Assembly (NCBI RefSeq): GCF_001922985.1
Contig: NZ_MRUH01000164.1
Coordinates: 124,001-188,000 of the forward strand
Source of the DNA: Teredinibacter waterburyi
GTDB taxonomy: Bacteria; Pseudomonadota; Gammaproteobacteria; Pseudomonadales; Cellvibrionaceae
DNA length: 64,000 nt
Direction of reading: 5' to 3'
Part shown: one piece after another, positions 49,098-58,628 of the stretch
Position numbering within the stretch: position 1 is the first letter of the stretch
How the letters are laid out: every line of letters begins with the position of its first letter
Program-made: the position numbers and the translations under genes
The notes under the pieces: model-generated
Database searches by the model: none
What the model was told of the DNA's origin: nothing
What the model saw: only the letters and a program-made list of their open reading frames with translations

Positions 49098-49883
49098 TTA
49101 CAGGTTTTGGGTAACAAACTGCAGCATCTGATCTGCCGTCGAAATCACTTTAGAGTTCATCTCGTAGGCACGCTGAGTGGTAATCATATTGACCATTTCT
49201 TCAACGATATCGACGTTGGAGTTTTCCAACATGCCCTGTTTAATTTGGCCAATGCCATTTTCACCGGGCGTTCCGGTGATAGGGTCACCACTGGACGCAG
49301 TTTCTAAAAATTTATTGCCACCAATCGCCTGCAAACCGCCGGGGTTTACAAAATCGACCAACTGTATATTGCCGAGAATTTGTGGTGCAGGTGTTCCCGG
49401 TACAAAGGCGCTAACGATCCCATCGGTACCCACGGTAAGCCGATCGGCATTGTCTGGAAGGGTGATATTCGGCTGTAGCTGCATACCGTTGGCATCGACA
49501 ATTTCACCATCCGAATTTAAGTGCATTTGCCCCGCACGGGTGTAGGCGATATTTCCATCTGGCTGGAGTATTTGAAAGAACCCGCGACCGTCGATAGAAA
49601 AGTCCAACGGCTGATCGGTGATCTGTAAGCTACCATCGGTAAACTGTTTTTGCGTGCCGACGACGCGAACACCTGTACCTAGCTGTAAGCCCGAAGGCAA
49701 CTGGGTTTCTTCTGTATTCTGTGCGCCCGGCTGACGTTGGATTTGATAAAGCAAATCTTCAAACACAGTGCGGTCCCGTTTAAATCCCACGGTGGACGCA
49801 TTCGCCAAGTTGTTGGCGACGGTTGTCAACTGGGTATCCTGAGCGGCTAAACCTGTTTTACTTACATACAAGGCTGCGTGCAT
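49098..49883 (-). CDS. flgG: Flagellar distal rod protein FlgG
   Basis: 261 residues, exactly the usual FlgG length, with the rod N-terminal motif (LYVSKTGLAAQDTQLTTVAN then NLANASTVGFKRDR) and C-terminal ENSNVDIVEEMVNMITTQRAYE. It forms the distal rod between flgF and flgH genes in the standard order. Confidence 0.97.
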   Translation of the reverse strand: MHAALYVSKTGLAAQDTQLTTVANNLANASTVGFKRDRTVFEDLLYQIQRQPGAQNTEETQLPSGLQLGTGVRVVGTQKQFTDGSLQITDQPLDFSIDGRGFFQILQPDGNIAYTRAGQMHLNSDGEIVDANGMQLQPNITLPDNADRLTVGTDGIVSAFVPGTPAPQILGNIQLVDFVNPGGLQAIGGNKFLETASSGDPITGTPGENGIGQIKQGMLENSNVDIVEEMVNMITTQRAYEMNSKVISTADQMLQFVTQNL

Positions 49884-49957
49884 GATTCACCTCTATTTGA
49901 ACTCATAAATTAAACTGCTAAAAATTAATGGCTAATAGCTCTTTAGCGAAACGTTCG

Positions 49958-50707
49958 CTAGCCATTCATTTGTAAAAGTCGAGCCGAAGCTTCCGAATCT
50001 TCTTTTACCGTTTGCATAATTTTCACTTGCATTTCGTACTGCCGCGCCAAGTTCATAACTTCGACCATTTCGTTTACGGCGTTGACATTACTGCCTTCGA
50101 CAAAGCGCGAAATTAATCGTACACCGGCGTCGGCGGGTACATCTTCGGCGGGCGTTAAGGTTCTCACCAAGCCGTCTTCCATTTTTTTAATGTTGTCTAG
50201 GCCTGGGTTAACCAACTTAATTCGGTCTACCTGAACTGGCGAATCGACGCCCTGCCCTAAGGGTATGGCGGTAATTGTTCCATCGACGGCAACTTCAAGT
50301 TTTTCGGCCGCAGGAATGGCGATAGGACCACCATTGCCCATTACCGGCAAACCGTTGCCGGTTCGCAACATACCAACGCTATCGACAAATAGTGAGCCGG
50401 CACGGGTATAGGCTTCAGTTCCGTCTGGCGCTTGCACGGCAATAAAACCTTCACCCTCGATGGCAACATCTAAATCCCTGCCGGTCTCTACGAGCGGGCC
50501 CTGTTTAAAATCGGTTGCAGGGCTTTCTGTAAGCGCGTAGGCGCGTGTTGGCTGACCATCCCCGTAGTAGACAGGCATACTTCTCGCCTGCGCGAAATCG
50601 GCTTTAAAACCTACGGTGTTGAGGTTTGCCAAATTATTGGCATGAGCAACTTGTCCAAGCATATTGTTCTTGGCGCCACTCATAGCAATATAAAGTGCTT
50701 TATCCAT
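49958..50707 (-). CDS. flgF: Flagellar proximal rod protein FlgF
   Basis: 249 residues; N-terminal ALYIAMSGAKNNMLGQVAHAN and NLANLNTVGFKADF, C-terminal EGSNVNAVNEMVEVMNLARQYE. Has its own strong sigma-54 promoter, so flgF onwards forms a transcript separate from flgBCDE. Confidence 0.96.
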   Translation of the reverse strand: MDKALYIAMSGAKNNMLGQVAHANNLANLNTVGFKADFAQARSMPVYYGDGQPTRAYALTESPATDFKQGPLVETGRDLDVAIEGEGFIAVQAPDGTEAYTRAGSLFVDSVGMLRTGNGLPVMGNGGPIAIPAAEKLEVAVDGTITAIPLGQGVDSPVQVDRIKLVNPGLDNIKKMEDGLVRTLTPAEDVPADAGVRLISRFVEGSNVNAVNEMVEVMNLARQYEMQVKIMQTVKEDSEASARLLQMNG

Positions 50708-50788
50708 GATTCGTCTACCTGTTGGCTGACTTCCGCGTAAATATTCGGGTGTTAAAAAACTGTCGTTTTTAATCTACACAGTGGAAAT

Positions 50789-50805
50789 TGCAATAAGGGT
50801 GCCAA
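50789..50805 (-). promoter_or_regulatory. Sigma-54 promoter of flgF
   Basis: On the minus strand: TGGCAC-CCTTA-TTGCA, a perfect consensus match, about 80 nt before flgF. An inverted repeat TTGCAATAA (50788-50796) / TTATTGCAA (50811-50819) brackets it. Confidence 0.9.
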
Positions 50806-50980
50806 TTAAATTATTGCAAGAATTATAGAGGAGGGAGTGCCAGCCGCACGCGTGAAATTACGCTAGGCAACGGGGTTCTAGTGAGAATAGAAAAACTAGT
50901 TAGAGAAGCTTAAATGATCAAAGCAAGATGTAGAGGGGGCCATGTCGACCGCCCTCTATAAAATGTTATTTAAAAAATTA

Positions 50981-53422
50981 TTAACGCAGGTTAATAATGG
51001 TTTGTGTGACTTGGTCTGCCGTTTCAATTGTCTTGGCACTCGCCTGGAAATTACGTTGCGCAATAATCAAGTTTACCAACTGCTCAGACAAGTCAACATT
51101 CGACTCTTCCAAGGCGCCGGCTTGAAGCGATCCAAGCGCTGCACTGCGCGGCGTACCAACATTGGGCGCGCCAGATTCAAAATTTTCGGCCCACATGGTA
51201 TTACCCACCGGCTGCAAGCCCTGCTGATTGGTAAAATCTGCTAGCGCAACCTGCGCCAATATTTGTGACTCGCCGTTAGTATAGCGTGCGAAAATAACGC
51301 CCGATTCGTCGATACTTAAGCCAGATAGACGACCCGTTGCAAAGCCATTTTGATCCACGTCATTAACCGAAAATTCAGAGCCAAATTGGGTTGTACCCGT
51401 AAGGTCGACAACAAAGTTAGATGATACAGGTGGATCTGGTATTACAGTTGTTCCCCCCGCCAATACATTTTGCGGTCCCATAGCACCATTGGCCATGCCG
51501 TTGGAATCGAGTGGCGTCCAATTAGAGATCAACATATCTTCGGTGAGAGTTGTATTCAGTGAGCCATCCTCTCGAAAGTACACATCGAATTTAGCGGTAG
51601 TCGGCTGAGTATTTTGCGGCGATGGTAACGCCGTGTTTGGGTCGCCAACATCTTGCCCATCGATTTGTACATACATACTCCAGTGGTTCGCGGCAGTCGT
51701 TAAATCTGTCGGTTCGTAATGCTCTTTTACGAAGTACTGAGTAAGCACATGAGAATTGCCAAGGCTATCGTAAATACTCATCGAGGTAGCGCTGTTGTAA
51801 GTCGACTGGTCGTTGGGGTCAAACGCATTGAGAACAACATCGCTAAATTCGGTATCGGAAATAGGCTGAAACAAGCCAACCGACGGCGGTGTTTCATTCT
51901 GCATAACGTAGTCTTCTGCAAGCACTAGATTAATTGTGCCACCCACGACTACGGAATTTAAGGTTGAGTCAAAATTTCCCGCGCTAACGGGAGGCACTTG
52001 TAATACCTGCGCAGGCGCATCGGGATCACCCTGTATCGACAGCGAATCTCCACCATCGGTACTAGCTATACTGATTCGTAAATCGTCGCCCACTACCGAC
52101 TGTAAAGACAGGCTCGTCGCAGTTGGGTCTAGAGTGGCCGAAATGCCGGGTAAAATGGTATTGCTCAAACTATTAATTTCAGCTTCCAACGTTGCTAAGG
52201 AATCTCCCGTTAACTGCACACCGTTAATCGACACCGTCATATTGTCGGCACTACTATTAAAACCGGTTATGGTTAAGTTCGTATTGGAGGTAGCGGAAAC
52301 ACCTTGCAATGCATTTAATTCTGACGCTGTTTGCGCAGCTGAAGCGCCCGCCAGCGATGTATAGGTTACCGATTGGCCCTTACCATCAACAAAATCGATT
52401 GACTGTTGCGGGTAACCGTTAGATACAGCGGCGATACCCGCTACTGAAGCCGGTGCCGGACTAATGCCGATCTGCGCGGCGTTAGCGGAGGGTGAATTAA
52501 TTTGAATTTGTGTGTTTTCACCTTCCTGCAATGCAGTAAATTCTAAGCCGTACACACCGCCGCCATAGTCGACCGCGTTGGCAACAACATCGACAGGTGT
52601 TTGCGGTGGCGCTGGTGAAAATATTTGCGCGTTGATAACGCCAGCCAAAGTACGTAAATCATTAAAGGTATTGACCGTCGCAGGAACACCATCGTCGGTA
52701 TCGAGCGAAATATCAACGGAGCCATTATTGCCCGTTGCCGAGCCGGAAAACTGCACCTCAAATGACATTGGCGTTCCGGTAGGCGCCGGCGAGAAATTAT
52801 TCGCCAGTGGCAAACCAAATGTCGTGCCGGTCAAGGTGGTAGTGGTAGATGTTTGCAGTCCAGCCTGAGCCACGCCAATGGCATTACCTGAGGTGTTAAA
52901 TGAGCGGCCAACGCTTTGCAATACCGGGTTGGTGGAATTCAGGTTTAAAACCGACTCCACATCGGTTGTTTGGCGCGGCGCGAGATTTGCCGTTTGTATT
53001 TGTACATCGCCAATTACACCACCAACATTACCACTCGTGTCTGCCTCGAACCCCTGTAAGCGGGCACCGATATTGTTGGTAATAAAACCATCATCATCCA
53101 AACCGAAGGTTCCGGCTCGGGTATAAAGCTGTTCTCCGCCACGGCTAACAATAAAAAAGCCATTGCCGTTAATCGCCATATCCAGTTCGTTCTCAGTAAA
53201 GGCCACATTGCCCTGAGCGAACGACTGGGATACATCCTGCACCTGTACACCCGCACCAATATTGTTAGAACCCGCCCCTAAAACTGAGTTGGCGTAAACG
53301 TCACCGAATTCCGTACGCGAAACTTTAAACCCGTTCGTCGATGCGTTGGCAATATTACTACCGGTAACAGAGAGATTGGTAGAAGCGGCGCGAATGCCGC
53401 TAAGCGCTGTATCAAATGGCAT
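50981..53422 (-). CDS. flgE: Flagellar hook protein FlgE, large form
   Basis: Hook subunit. N-terminal [21 protein letters not shown] and [18 protein letters not shown]-terminal [22 protein letters not shown] are diagnostic. At 813 residues it is about twice the enteric protein (about 400); residues roughly 180-620 are an enlarged, Ser/Thr/Asn/Asp-rich surface region with repeated beta-type segments. Lies 145 nt after flgD. Confidence 0.95.
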   Translation of the reverse strand: MPFDTALSGIRAASTNLSVTGSNIANASTNGFKVSRTEFGDVYANSVLGAGSNNIGAGVQVQDVSQSFAQGNVAFTENELDMAINGNGFFIVSRGGEQLYTRAGTFGLDDDGFITNNIGARLQGFEADTSGNVGGVIGDVQIQTANLAPRQTTDVESVLNLNSTNPVLQSVGRSFNTSGNAIGVAQAGLQTSTTTTLTGTTFGLPLANNFSPAPTGTPMSFEVQFSGSATGNNGSVDISLDTDDGVPATVNTFNDLRTLAGVINAQIFSPAPPQTPVDVVANAVDYGGGVYGLEFTALQEGENTQIQINSPSANAAQIGISPAPASVAGIAAVSNGYPQQSIDFVDGKGQSVTYTSLAGASAAQTASELNALQGVSATSNTNLTITGFNSSADNMTVSINGVQLTGDSLATLEAEINSLSNTILPGISATLDPTATSLSLQSVVGDDLRISIASTDGGDSLSIQGDPDAPAQVLQVPPVSAGNFDSTLNSVVVGGTINLVLAEDYVMQNETPPSVGLFQPISDTEFSDVVLNAFDPNDQSTYNSATSMSIYDSLGNSHVLTQYFVKEHYEPTDLTTAANHWSMYVQIDGQDVGDPNTALPSPQNTQPTTAKFDVYFREDGSLNTTLTEDMLISNWTPLDSNGMANGAMGPQNVLAGGTTVIPDPPVSSNFVVDLTGTTQFGSEFSVNDVDQNGFATGRLSGLSIDESGVIFARYTNGESQILAQVALADFTNQQGLQPVGNTMWAENFESGAPNVGTPRSAALGSLQAGALEESNVDLSEQLVNLIIAQRNFQASAKTIETADQVTQTIINLR

Positions 53423-53567
53423 AAATTACTCCTGCGTATACAACATTATTCAAAGGTAAGCGGCAAATTATTGCCTCTATTACCCTATTAAATTTCGCCC
53501 TAGTGGCGCAAAACTAAAACGACTAAATCATGTGTCGGTACAATAGGTGTCGGCACAATAGGTGGTG

Positions 53568-54287
53568 CTATTCGTTAAACTGCTTCACATCGGTTAAACT
53601 CACCGCGCCGATACCGGCCAAGTTCAAGGTGAGACCGCCATTGGCACCGACCGTTACACTATTAACATTTGCCGACAATGCGGTATCCAACTGCGACACT
53701 TCGCCGTCGATATTGGTAGTGACTTCAAACCGGTAAATACCCGGCGCCACGCCGTCTTGATGGCTGCTGGCCCAATCCAATAACTCACCATTCACTTCTA
53801 GTTGCTGACCATTCCAACGCATAACGAGTTCACCCGCTGGCTGTATGCCCAGCGATGCCTGATCAACAAGTTGCCCCGCTTCTGTATAGATGCTGACTTT
53901 CACATCGTTTGCTGTGTGCGGTACTTCGATACTAGCCGTGACCAAATCACCGGCACCTAGCTGTGTTTGCTCTGCCGGCACGGTTACAGAACGGCCGACT
54001 AAGGTGGAGGCCTGTAGCGCCTGATTGGCAACAAAATTATTGGTAAAGCTACTAAAGTTGTTGTTCAGCTTATCCAGACTTTCCACCGAGCTAAACTGCG
54101 CTAACTGTGCGATAAATTCGGTATTTTCCTGTGGGCTCAGCGGATCTTGATTTTCAAGCTGGGTAATCATGAGCTGCAGAAATGCACTCTGCCCCAACTC
54201 GTTAGATTGCGGGTCGCCTTCGGTTTTGCGCGTGATCGATAAATCACTTAACGCGCTCGTATCGGCAATTGAATTTACACTACTCAT
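53568..54287 (-). CDS. flgD: Hook assembly scaffold FlgD
   Basis: 239-residue hook cap. The N-terminal FlgD region SAFLQLMITQLENQDPLSPQ followed by NTEFIAQLAQFSSVESLDKL is textbook; the rest is the FlgD Ig/tudor-like C-terminal domain. It lies between flgC and flgE, 48 nt from flgC. Confidence 0.96.
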   Translation of the reverse strand: MSSVNSIADTSALSDLSITRKTEGDPQSNELGQSAFLQLMITQLENQDPLSPQENTEFIAQLAQFSSVESLDKLNNNFSSFTNNFVANQALQASTLVGRSVTVPAEQTQLGAGDLVTASIEVPHTANDVKVSIYTEAGQLVDQASLGIQPAGELVMRWNGQQLEVNGELLDWASSHQDGVAPGIYRFEVTTNIDGEVSQLDTALSANVNSVTVGANGGLTLNLAGIGAVSLTDVKQFNE

Positions 54288-54335
54288 TTTCTCATCCTCG
54301 CGTCAGAGCCATAGGTATCTACTCGAAGTTTCCCG

Positions 54336-54773
54336 CTACTGACCCAGTGTTAAAACACGTTGTACCATTTGCTTTGCAGCATTCATGACTTCGACATTCA
54401 CCTGAAATGAACGCGATGCCGAAATCATATTGGTCATTTCTTCCACCACATTTACATTGGGGTAATACACATACCCCTCTTCATCGGCGTTAGGGTTATT
54501 CGGCTCATAACGAGGCTGCACCGGCGCCTGACTTTCAACAATACCGGTGACCTGAACACCTGCGGCAGCGTCGTCACCGTTTGGCATTGCACCCTGCCCT
54601 GCCAACACTGACGCCTGCACGGTGGCAAAAACGGGGTGGCGACCACGATAGGTTTGGTCGCTACTACTACTTGCCGTCTCAGCATTTGCAATATTACTTG
54701 CGGTGGTATTCATACGTTGGCTTTGCGCATTCATACCAGAACCGGCAACGTTAAAAATAGTGGAAAGTCCCAT
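54336..54773 (-). CDS. flgC: Flagellar proximal rod protein FlgC
   Basis: 145 residues; N-terminal IFNVAGSGMNAQSQRMNTTA and SNIANAETASSSSDQTYR, the VFATV(Q) segment, and C-terminal YPNVNVVEEMTNMISASRSFQ. Starts 13 nt after flgB. Confidence 0.97.
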   Translation of the reverse strand: MGLSTIFNVAGSGMNAQSQRMNTTASNIANAETASSSSDQTYRGRHPVFATVQASVLAGQGAMPNGDDAAAGVQVTGIVESQAPVQPRYEPNNPNADEEGYVYYPNVNVVEEMTNMISASRSFQVNVEVMNAAKQMVQRVLTLGQ

Positions 54774-54786
54774 AATAAATTCGCCT

Positions 54787-55191
54787 TTATTCGCCCTTTA
54801 TTGCCTTGCTTAAGCCTTTAAACTTGCTGTTCAAAAACGTAAACGTGGCCTGAAAATCGAGATTGTTTTTCATAAACTCCGCGTGCTCTACCTGCTCTTC
54901 AACGGTATTGCCGTCAATAGAAGGCTGTGTAGGTGCGCGATATAAACGCTCGGCAGTTTGACTCGAATTGCGATCCATACCGATGTGACCTTTCTGCGTC
55001 GCGGCCATAGCAAAGGGTTGCGACTGCTGAGCCATCGACGATTTAAGCGCTTGCTGAAAATCTATGTCCCGCGCTTTGTAGCCTGGGGTGTCGGCATTGG
55101 CGAGGTTGCTCGCCAAAACGCTCGCTCTATCGGCGCGAATACGCAACGCACTTTCGTGGGGGCCGAGCGCAGTATTGAAGTTAATCGCCAT
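54787..55191 (-). CDS. flgB: Flagellar proximal rod protein FlgB
   Basis: 134 residues; the start INFNTALGPHESALRIRADR and SNLANADTPGYKARDIDF, with C-terminal HAEFMKNNLDFQATFTFLNS, are FlgB hallmarks. First gene of the long flg operon, with a perfect sigma-54 site 63-79 nt upstream. Confidence 0.97.
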   Translation of the reverse strand: MAINFNTALGPHESALRIRADRASVLASNLANADTPGYKARDIDFQQALKSSMAQQSQPFAMAATQKGHIGMDRNSSQTAERLYRAPTQPSIDGNTVEEQVEHAEFMKNNLDFQATFTFLNSKFKGLSKAIKGE

Positions 55192-55253
55192 AATCTTGTC
55201 CGGTACGGAGTATTGCCGTATTGCAATCGTTTATTTATCGTCACTAACACTAG

Positions 55254-55270
55254 AGCAATGCTTGTGCCAA
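55254..55270 (-). promoter_or_regulatory. Sigma-54 promoter of flgB
   Basis: On the minus strand: TGGCAC-AAGCA-TTGCT, a perfect match to TGGCAC-N5-TTGCW, about 63 nt before the flgB ATG. Fits FleQ/FleR-dependent control of hook-basal body genes. Confidence 0.92.
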
Positions 55271-55346
55271 CAGGAACATAAAATTTAAATATCTGAATTA
55301 CATAGACTTTTTCTTGAGTCAGGAATAAAAACTACCCCATAGCGAC

Positions 55347-55370
55347 AAAAAAGCGGCAATCGATTACCGC
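55347..55370 (-). terminator. Intrinsic terminator after cheR
   Basis: On the minus strand GCGGTAA-TCGA-TTGCCGC (7 bp with one T-G wobble) is followed at once by TTTTTTG. It lies about 240 nt past the cheR stop and before the flgB promoter, so cheVR and flgB are separate transcripts. Confidence 0.85.
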
Positions 55371-55608
55371 CTATAACAGGTCGAAACTGTATTTTTTATC
55401 AGCAAAGAAAGGCTACAAGTTCTTGCCGGAACAAGCCGTAAAGCAACAGCATAGAGTTGCCGATTAGACGCTAAACACATTTGCTCAAGTTGGGGATACA
55501 GAGGCGATAGGCTAATCGGTGTGGCAACAAAGCGACTCTGGCGCTATGTTATCGGCACGGTTTTATCAGGAAGGCTTGATTGGAGATGTTTGACTGGAGC
55601 GGAGAGCG

Positions 55609-56439
55609 CTAAATAGCACGGTATATAACGCCAGGATTACAGTGGATCATTTCAAAATGTACTGAGGCTGTGCCAATGCTTTCTGAGGACCCCAAAACCA
55701 GATAGCCACCGGGTTTTAAGCTTCCGCGAATACGACTGAGGATATCGCGCTTTAACTCCGCCGAAAAATAAATGAGTACGTTGCGACAGAACACCACGTC
55801 AAATTTACCTAGCATCAAGTAGGAATCTTGCAGGTTTAACGGTTTGAATTGTACACGCTCAAGAATATTAGGTTTTACTTGCCAAGTGTTGTCACCGACT
55901 GGATTGAAATATTCTTTCAAACGTCGCTCCGAAAGACCTCGTACAATAGAGAGGCGATCGTATAAACCGTTTTTAGCTGAATCTAAAATTGCGCTCGATA
56001 AATCTGTTGCAATAATTTCGACAGGAAAACTACTCATACCAAACTTCGACCGCACGAATTCATCGATCATAATGCTAATAGAGTAAGGCTCCTGCCCAGA
56101 CGAGCAAGCCGCAGACCAGATACGCGTTCGCGCTGCACCATTCTTCTTTGCCAGCCCAGACAGCAGATGGTTGGCGAGATATTCAAACGGATAAACGTCG
56201 CGAAACCAAAAGGTTTCGTTGGTGGTCATTGCATCAATAACCTTCTGACGCAGCTGGCGATTGTAGGTTTGCTTAATTTCGATCAACAGCGAAGCGATAT
56301 CATCGATCTTCGCCTCTTCCAATATTCGACGCAGCCGTGTAGCCACCAAATACTGTTTATCTTCACCCAGATCAATGCCTGCGATCTCACGCAAATAGGC
56401 TCTGAAATGCGAAAATTCTTCGCTTTTAAGCTGAATCAT
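55609..56439 (-). CDS. cheR: Chemotaxis protein methyltransferase CheR
   Basis: Methylates glutamates on chemoreceptors using SAM. N-terminal helical CheR_N (about 1-70) and the catalytic domain with TTNETFWFRD (71-80), IWSAACSSGQEPYS (107-120) as SAM motif I, and VVFCRNVLIYF. 276 residues, normal length. Lies 83 nt after cheV and next to flgB, as in Pseudomonas. Confidence 0.96.
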   Translation of the reverse strand: MIQLKSEEFSHFRAYLREIAGIDLGEDKQYLVATRLRRILEEAKIDDIASLLIEIKQTYNRQLRQKVIDAMTTNETFWFRDVYPFEYLANHLLSGLAKKNGAARTRIWSAACSSGQEPYSISIMIDEFVRSKFGMSSFPVEIIATDLSSAILDSAKNGLYDRLSIVRGLSERRLKEYFNPVGDNTWQVKPNILERVQFKPLNLQDSYLMLGKFDVVFCRNVLIYFSAELKRDILSRIRGSLKPGGYLVLGSSESIGTASVHFEMIHCNPGVIYRAI

Positions 56440-56522
56440 ATGTTGCTATTCACCTTTCACGAACCGGCAACGATGCGTGCGGCTTTCAGACCAACGACAA
56501 CAAGAATTGTTCAACATACCGA

Positions 56523-57458
56523 TTAGGTCTCACTCGTATAAAAGGCAATTCGTTCGTTGACACGTTTCGCCAACTCATCTGGGTGAAATTTTGCGAGAAA
56601 ATCATTCGCGCCGACCTTTTTAACCATTGCCTCATTAAACACGCCGCTTAACGAGGTGTGCAATACTATATGCATATTACGCAAATGTTCGTTAGCCCGA
56701 ACCTCCGCCGTGAAGGTATAGCCATCCATTTCTGGCATTTCGATATCCGAAATAATTAACAGTAACTCTTGGCTTGGGTCTTTGCCTTCCTTCAATAGCT
56801 CTTCAAGAAAATCTAACGCTTCGCGGCCATCTTTGCGCACAGTTGTTTTACACCCCAAGGATTCAACAACCTTCTGTATCTGACGTCTCGCGATGGACGA
56901 ATCGTCAACAATAAGGACATGCTTTGATACAACCGTATTTTTCTTCGAATCTTCAATGACATCGGCGCTCACGTCTTCCGCGAGGGGCGAAACTTCCGCA
57001 AGAATTTTTTCAACATCGAGAATCTCGACCAGCTTGCCATCTACTTCGGTTACCGCGGTCAGGTAGCTCTCTTTCCCTGCGCCCTTAGGTGGCGGGTGAA
57101 TATCGCCCCAGTTCATATTTACGATTCGTTCGACGCCTCGCACCAAAAAACCCTGAGTAGAGCGATTGTATTCGGTAATAATGACGAAGCAGTCTTCAAT
57201 ATTCTGCAGCGGCGCATAGCCCGTCGCTTGACGCAAATCCATAATAGGAATGGTGCCACCACGAATATGGGCAACGCCCCGAATAACCGGGTGCCGCTTT
57301 GGAATCTCATTTAACGGTGGGCACTGTAAGACTTCTTTCACCTTGAAAACATTAATTCCGTAAAGCTGACCACCGCCTAAGTTAAAAAGCAGCAGCTCTA
57401 GTCGGTTTTGCCCCACTAGCTGCGTGCGTTGGTTAACGCTATCCATTACCCCGGCCAT
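56523..57458 (-). CDS. cheV: Chemotaxis coupling protein CheV
   Basis: 311 residues: a CheW-like coupling domain (about 15-160; LLFNLGGGQLYGINVFKVKE, IPIMDLRQATG) followed by a receiver domain (about 180-305) with acidic pocket VDDSS and phospho-acceptor Asp at about 238 (IISDIEMPEMDGY). Couples chemoreceptors to CheA and tunes adaptation. Divergent from flgA with a 204-nt regulatory gap. Confidence 0.96.
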   Translation of the reverse strand: MAGVMDSVNQRTQLVGQNRLELLLFNLGGGQLYGINVFKVKEVLQCPPLNEIPKRHPVIRGVAHIRGGTIPIMDLRQATGYAPLQNIEDCFVIITEYNRSTQGFLVRGVERIVNMNWGDIHPPPKGAGKESYLTAVTEVDGKLVEILDVEKILAEVSPLAEDVSADVIEDSKKNTVVSKHVLIVDDSSIARRQIQKVVESLGCKTTVRKDGREALDFLEELLKEGKDPSQELLLIISDIEMPEMDGYTFTAEVRANEHLRNMHIVLHTSLSGVFNEAMVKKVGANDFLAKFHPDELAKRVNERIAFYTSET

Positions 57459-57579
57459 AGATGGTCCTCATTAACTGACTTAAAACTTACATAACAACTC
57501 ATTAGAGTGTGCGAACACGCGCCAAGCGAGAATCCGGCACAAGGCTTGCAACTCACTACTCGCGTCGCATAAGTGACAA

Positions 57580-57615
57580 AATATTGACTAATCAATGATG
57601 TATCTTGTCAATATT
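57580..57615. promoter_or_regulatory. Inverted repeat in the cheV-flgA divergent region
   Basis: AATATTGAC (57580-57588) and GTCAATATT (57607-57615) form a perfect 9-bp inverted repeat 18 nt apart. A second, nested palindrome ATTGA-CTAA-TCAAT lies at 57583-57596. The half-sites GTCAAT/ATTGAC are those of the FleQ box (GTCAATNNATTGAC) but in everted order. A TTGACA hexamer on the minus strand could also serve as a cheV -35. Confidence 0.45.
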
Positions 57616-57662
57616 CAACTATTCTTATGTGCAGCGCATAGACAAAGCATAGGACAATAATC

Positions 57663-58463
57663 ATGGCACGACGCAGTTTTTTAACTTGCTCCAGAAAACT
57701 TTGTTCACAAGGTAATAAAGGTGTAATGCAGCAACTTTCTGTGTTGATCTTAACTTCTGTTATCGCCCTATGGACGAGTAATTTATTCGCGCAAACAGCA
57801 GCCAGCGGTCGTTACGAAACCTTAACGGATATCGAGCAACAAGCGGCAAACTTTGCGCGTAGCTCTTACGCTAGCTACTACCCAGAATTGGAAATTGGCA
57901 ACAATCTAATGGTTCAGGTTAGTTCGTTAGACCCTCGCCTCAAGCTGGTAAAGTGTAAATCCCCACTCAAGTTCAAACTCAACAGTCTCTCCCATACAAG
58001 TAGTAATGTCACAGTAAAAACCAGCTGTAATGACGGCAGTCGCTGGACAATATTTATTCCCGCATCGGTAGAGATCTTTCGTGATGTTGTGGTGGCCTCT
58101 CAAAGTTTAGCCCGCGGTCACCGCTTGACAGCGGACGATCTTAATCTGCAGAGAACCAATGTTATGCAGCTCGGCAATGGTTATGTCTCAGACCCTAGCC
58201 GCGTCATTGGGATGGAGTTAAAACGCGCCTTACGGTCACTCGACACGATTAAACTTAACCAAGTACAAGAGCCAGATGTGATCAATAAAGGTGACTTGGT
58301 GGTATTACGTGTTAAGTCGAAGGTTCTAGTCGTGCAAACCGAGGGCGTTGCGCTATCCAACGGCTATGTGGGCGAAAAGATCAAAGTGCGCAACGAACGC
58401 TCGAAACGGGTTGTTGACGGCATGGTTACTGGCCCCGGAGAAGTTCAAGTCGCCGCTTGGTAA
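57663..58463 (+). CDS. flgA: P-ring assembly chaperone FlgA
   Basis: 266-residue periplasmic chaperone for FlgI. A secretion signal is visible (SVLILTSVIALWTSNLFAQT, about 26-45), followed by a SAF/ChapFlgA domain with the pattern VVVASQSLARGHRLTADDLN and GDLVVLRVKSKVL near the end. The start at 57663 has AGGA 8 nt upstream; an internal ATG at 57726 would give a shorter, more usual signal peptide, so the start is uncertain. Confidence 0.93.
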   Translation: MARRSFLTCSRKLCSQGNKGVMQQLSVLILTSVIALWTSNLFAQTAASGRYETLTDIEQQAANFARSSYASYYPELEIGNNLMVQVSSLDPRLKLVKCKSPLKFKLNSLSHTSSNVTVKTSCNDGSRWTIFIPASVEIFRDVVVASQSLARGHRLTADDLNLQRTNVMQLGNGYVSDPSRVIGMELKRALRSLDTIKLNQVQEPDVINKGDLVVLRVKSKVLVVQTEGVALSNGYVGEKIKVRNERSKRVVDGMVTGPGEVQVAAW

Positions 58464-58547
58464 CCCCTCTACGGAGCTTGGCGCTCAAGGAGTTAGCACA
58501 GCCTAGGGGTTATTCAAGTTCTGAATTAAAAAAACTTTGGAAAAGCA

Positions 58548-58575
58548 CTAAAGTTAGTATAAATCCGGCCGATAC
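58548..58575 (+). promoter_or_regulatory. Sigma-28 promoter of flgM
   Basis: TAAAGTTA, a 12-nt spacer, then GCCGATAC. Both elements are near-consensus with a spacer one base longer than usual. It lies 54 nt before the flgM ATG, letting sigma-28 raise its own antagonist as in other bacteria. Confidence 0.8.
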
Positions 58576-58628
58576 CCTGATTGAGACGGCAAATATCTGA
58601 ATATCACACGTTCATAGTAGGCAATATC

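Larger units (their letters stand above)
55192..55608. other. cheR-flgB intergenic region
   Basis: 417 bases holding the flgB sigma-54 promoter (55254-55270) and the cheR terminator (55347-55370). The stretch 55371-55608 shows no gene and no recognised signal. Confidence 0.75.
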
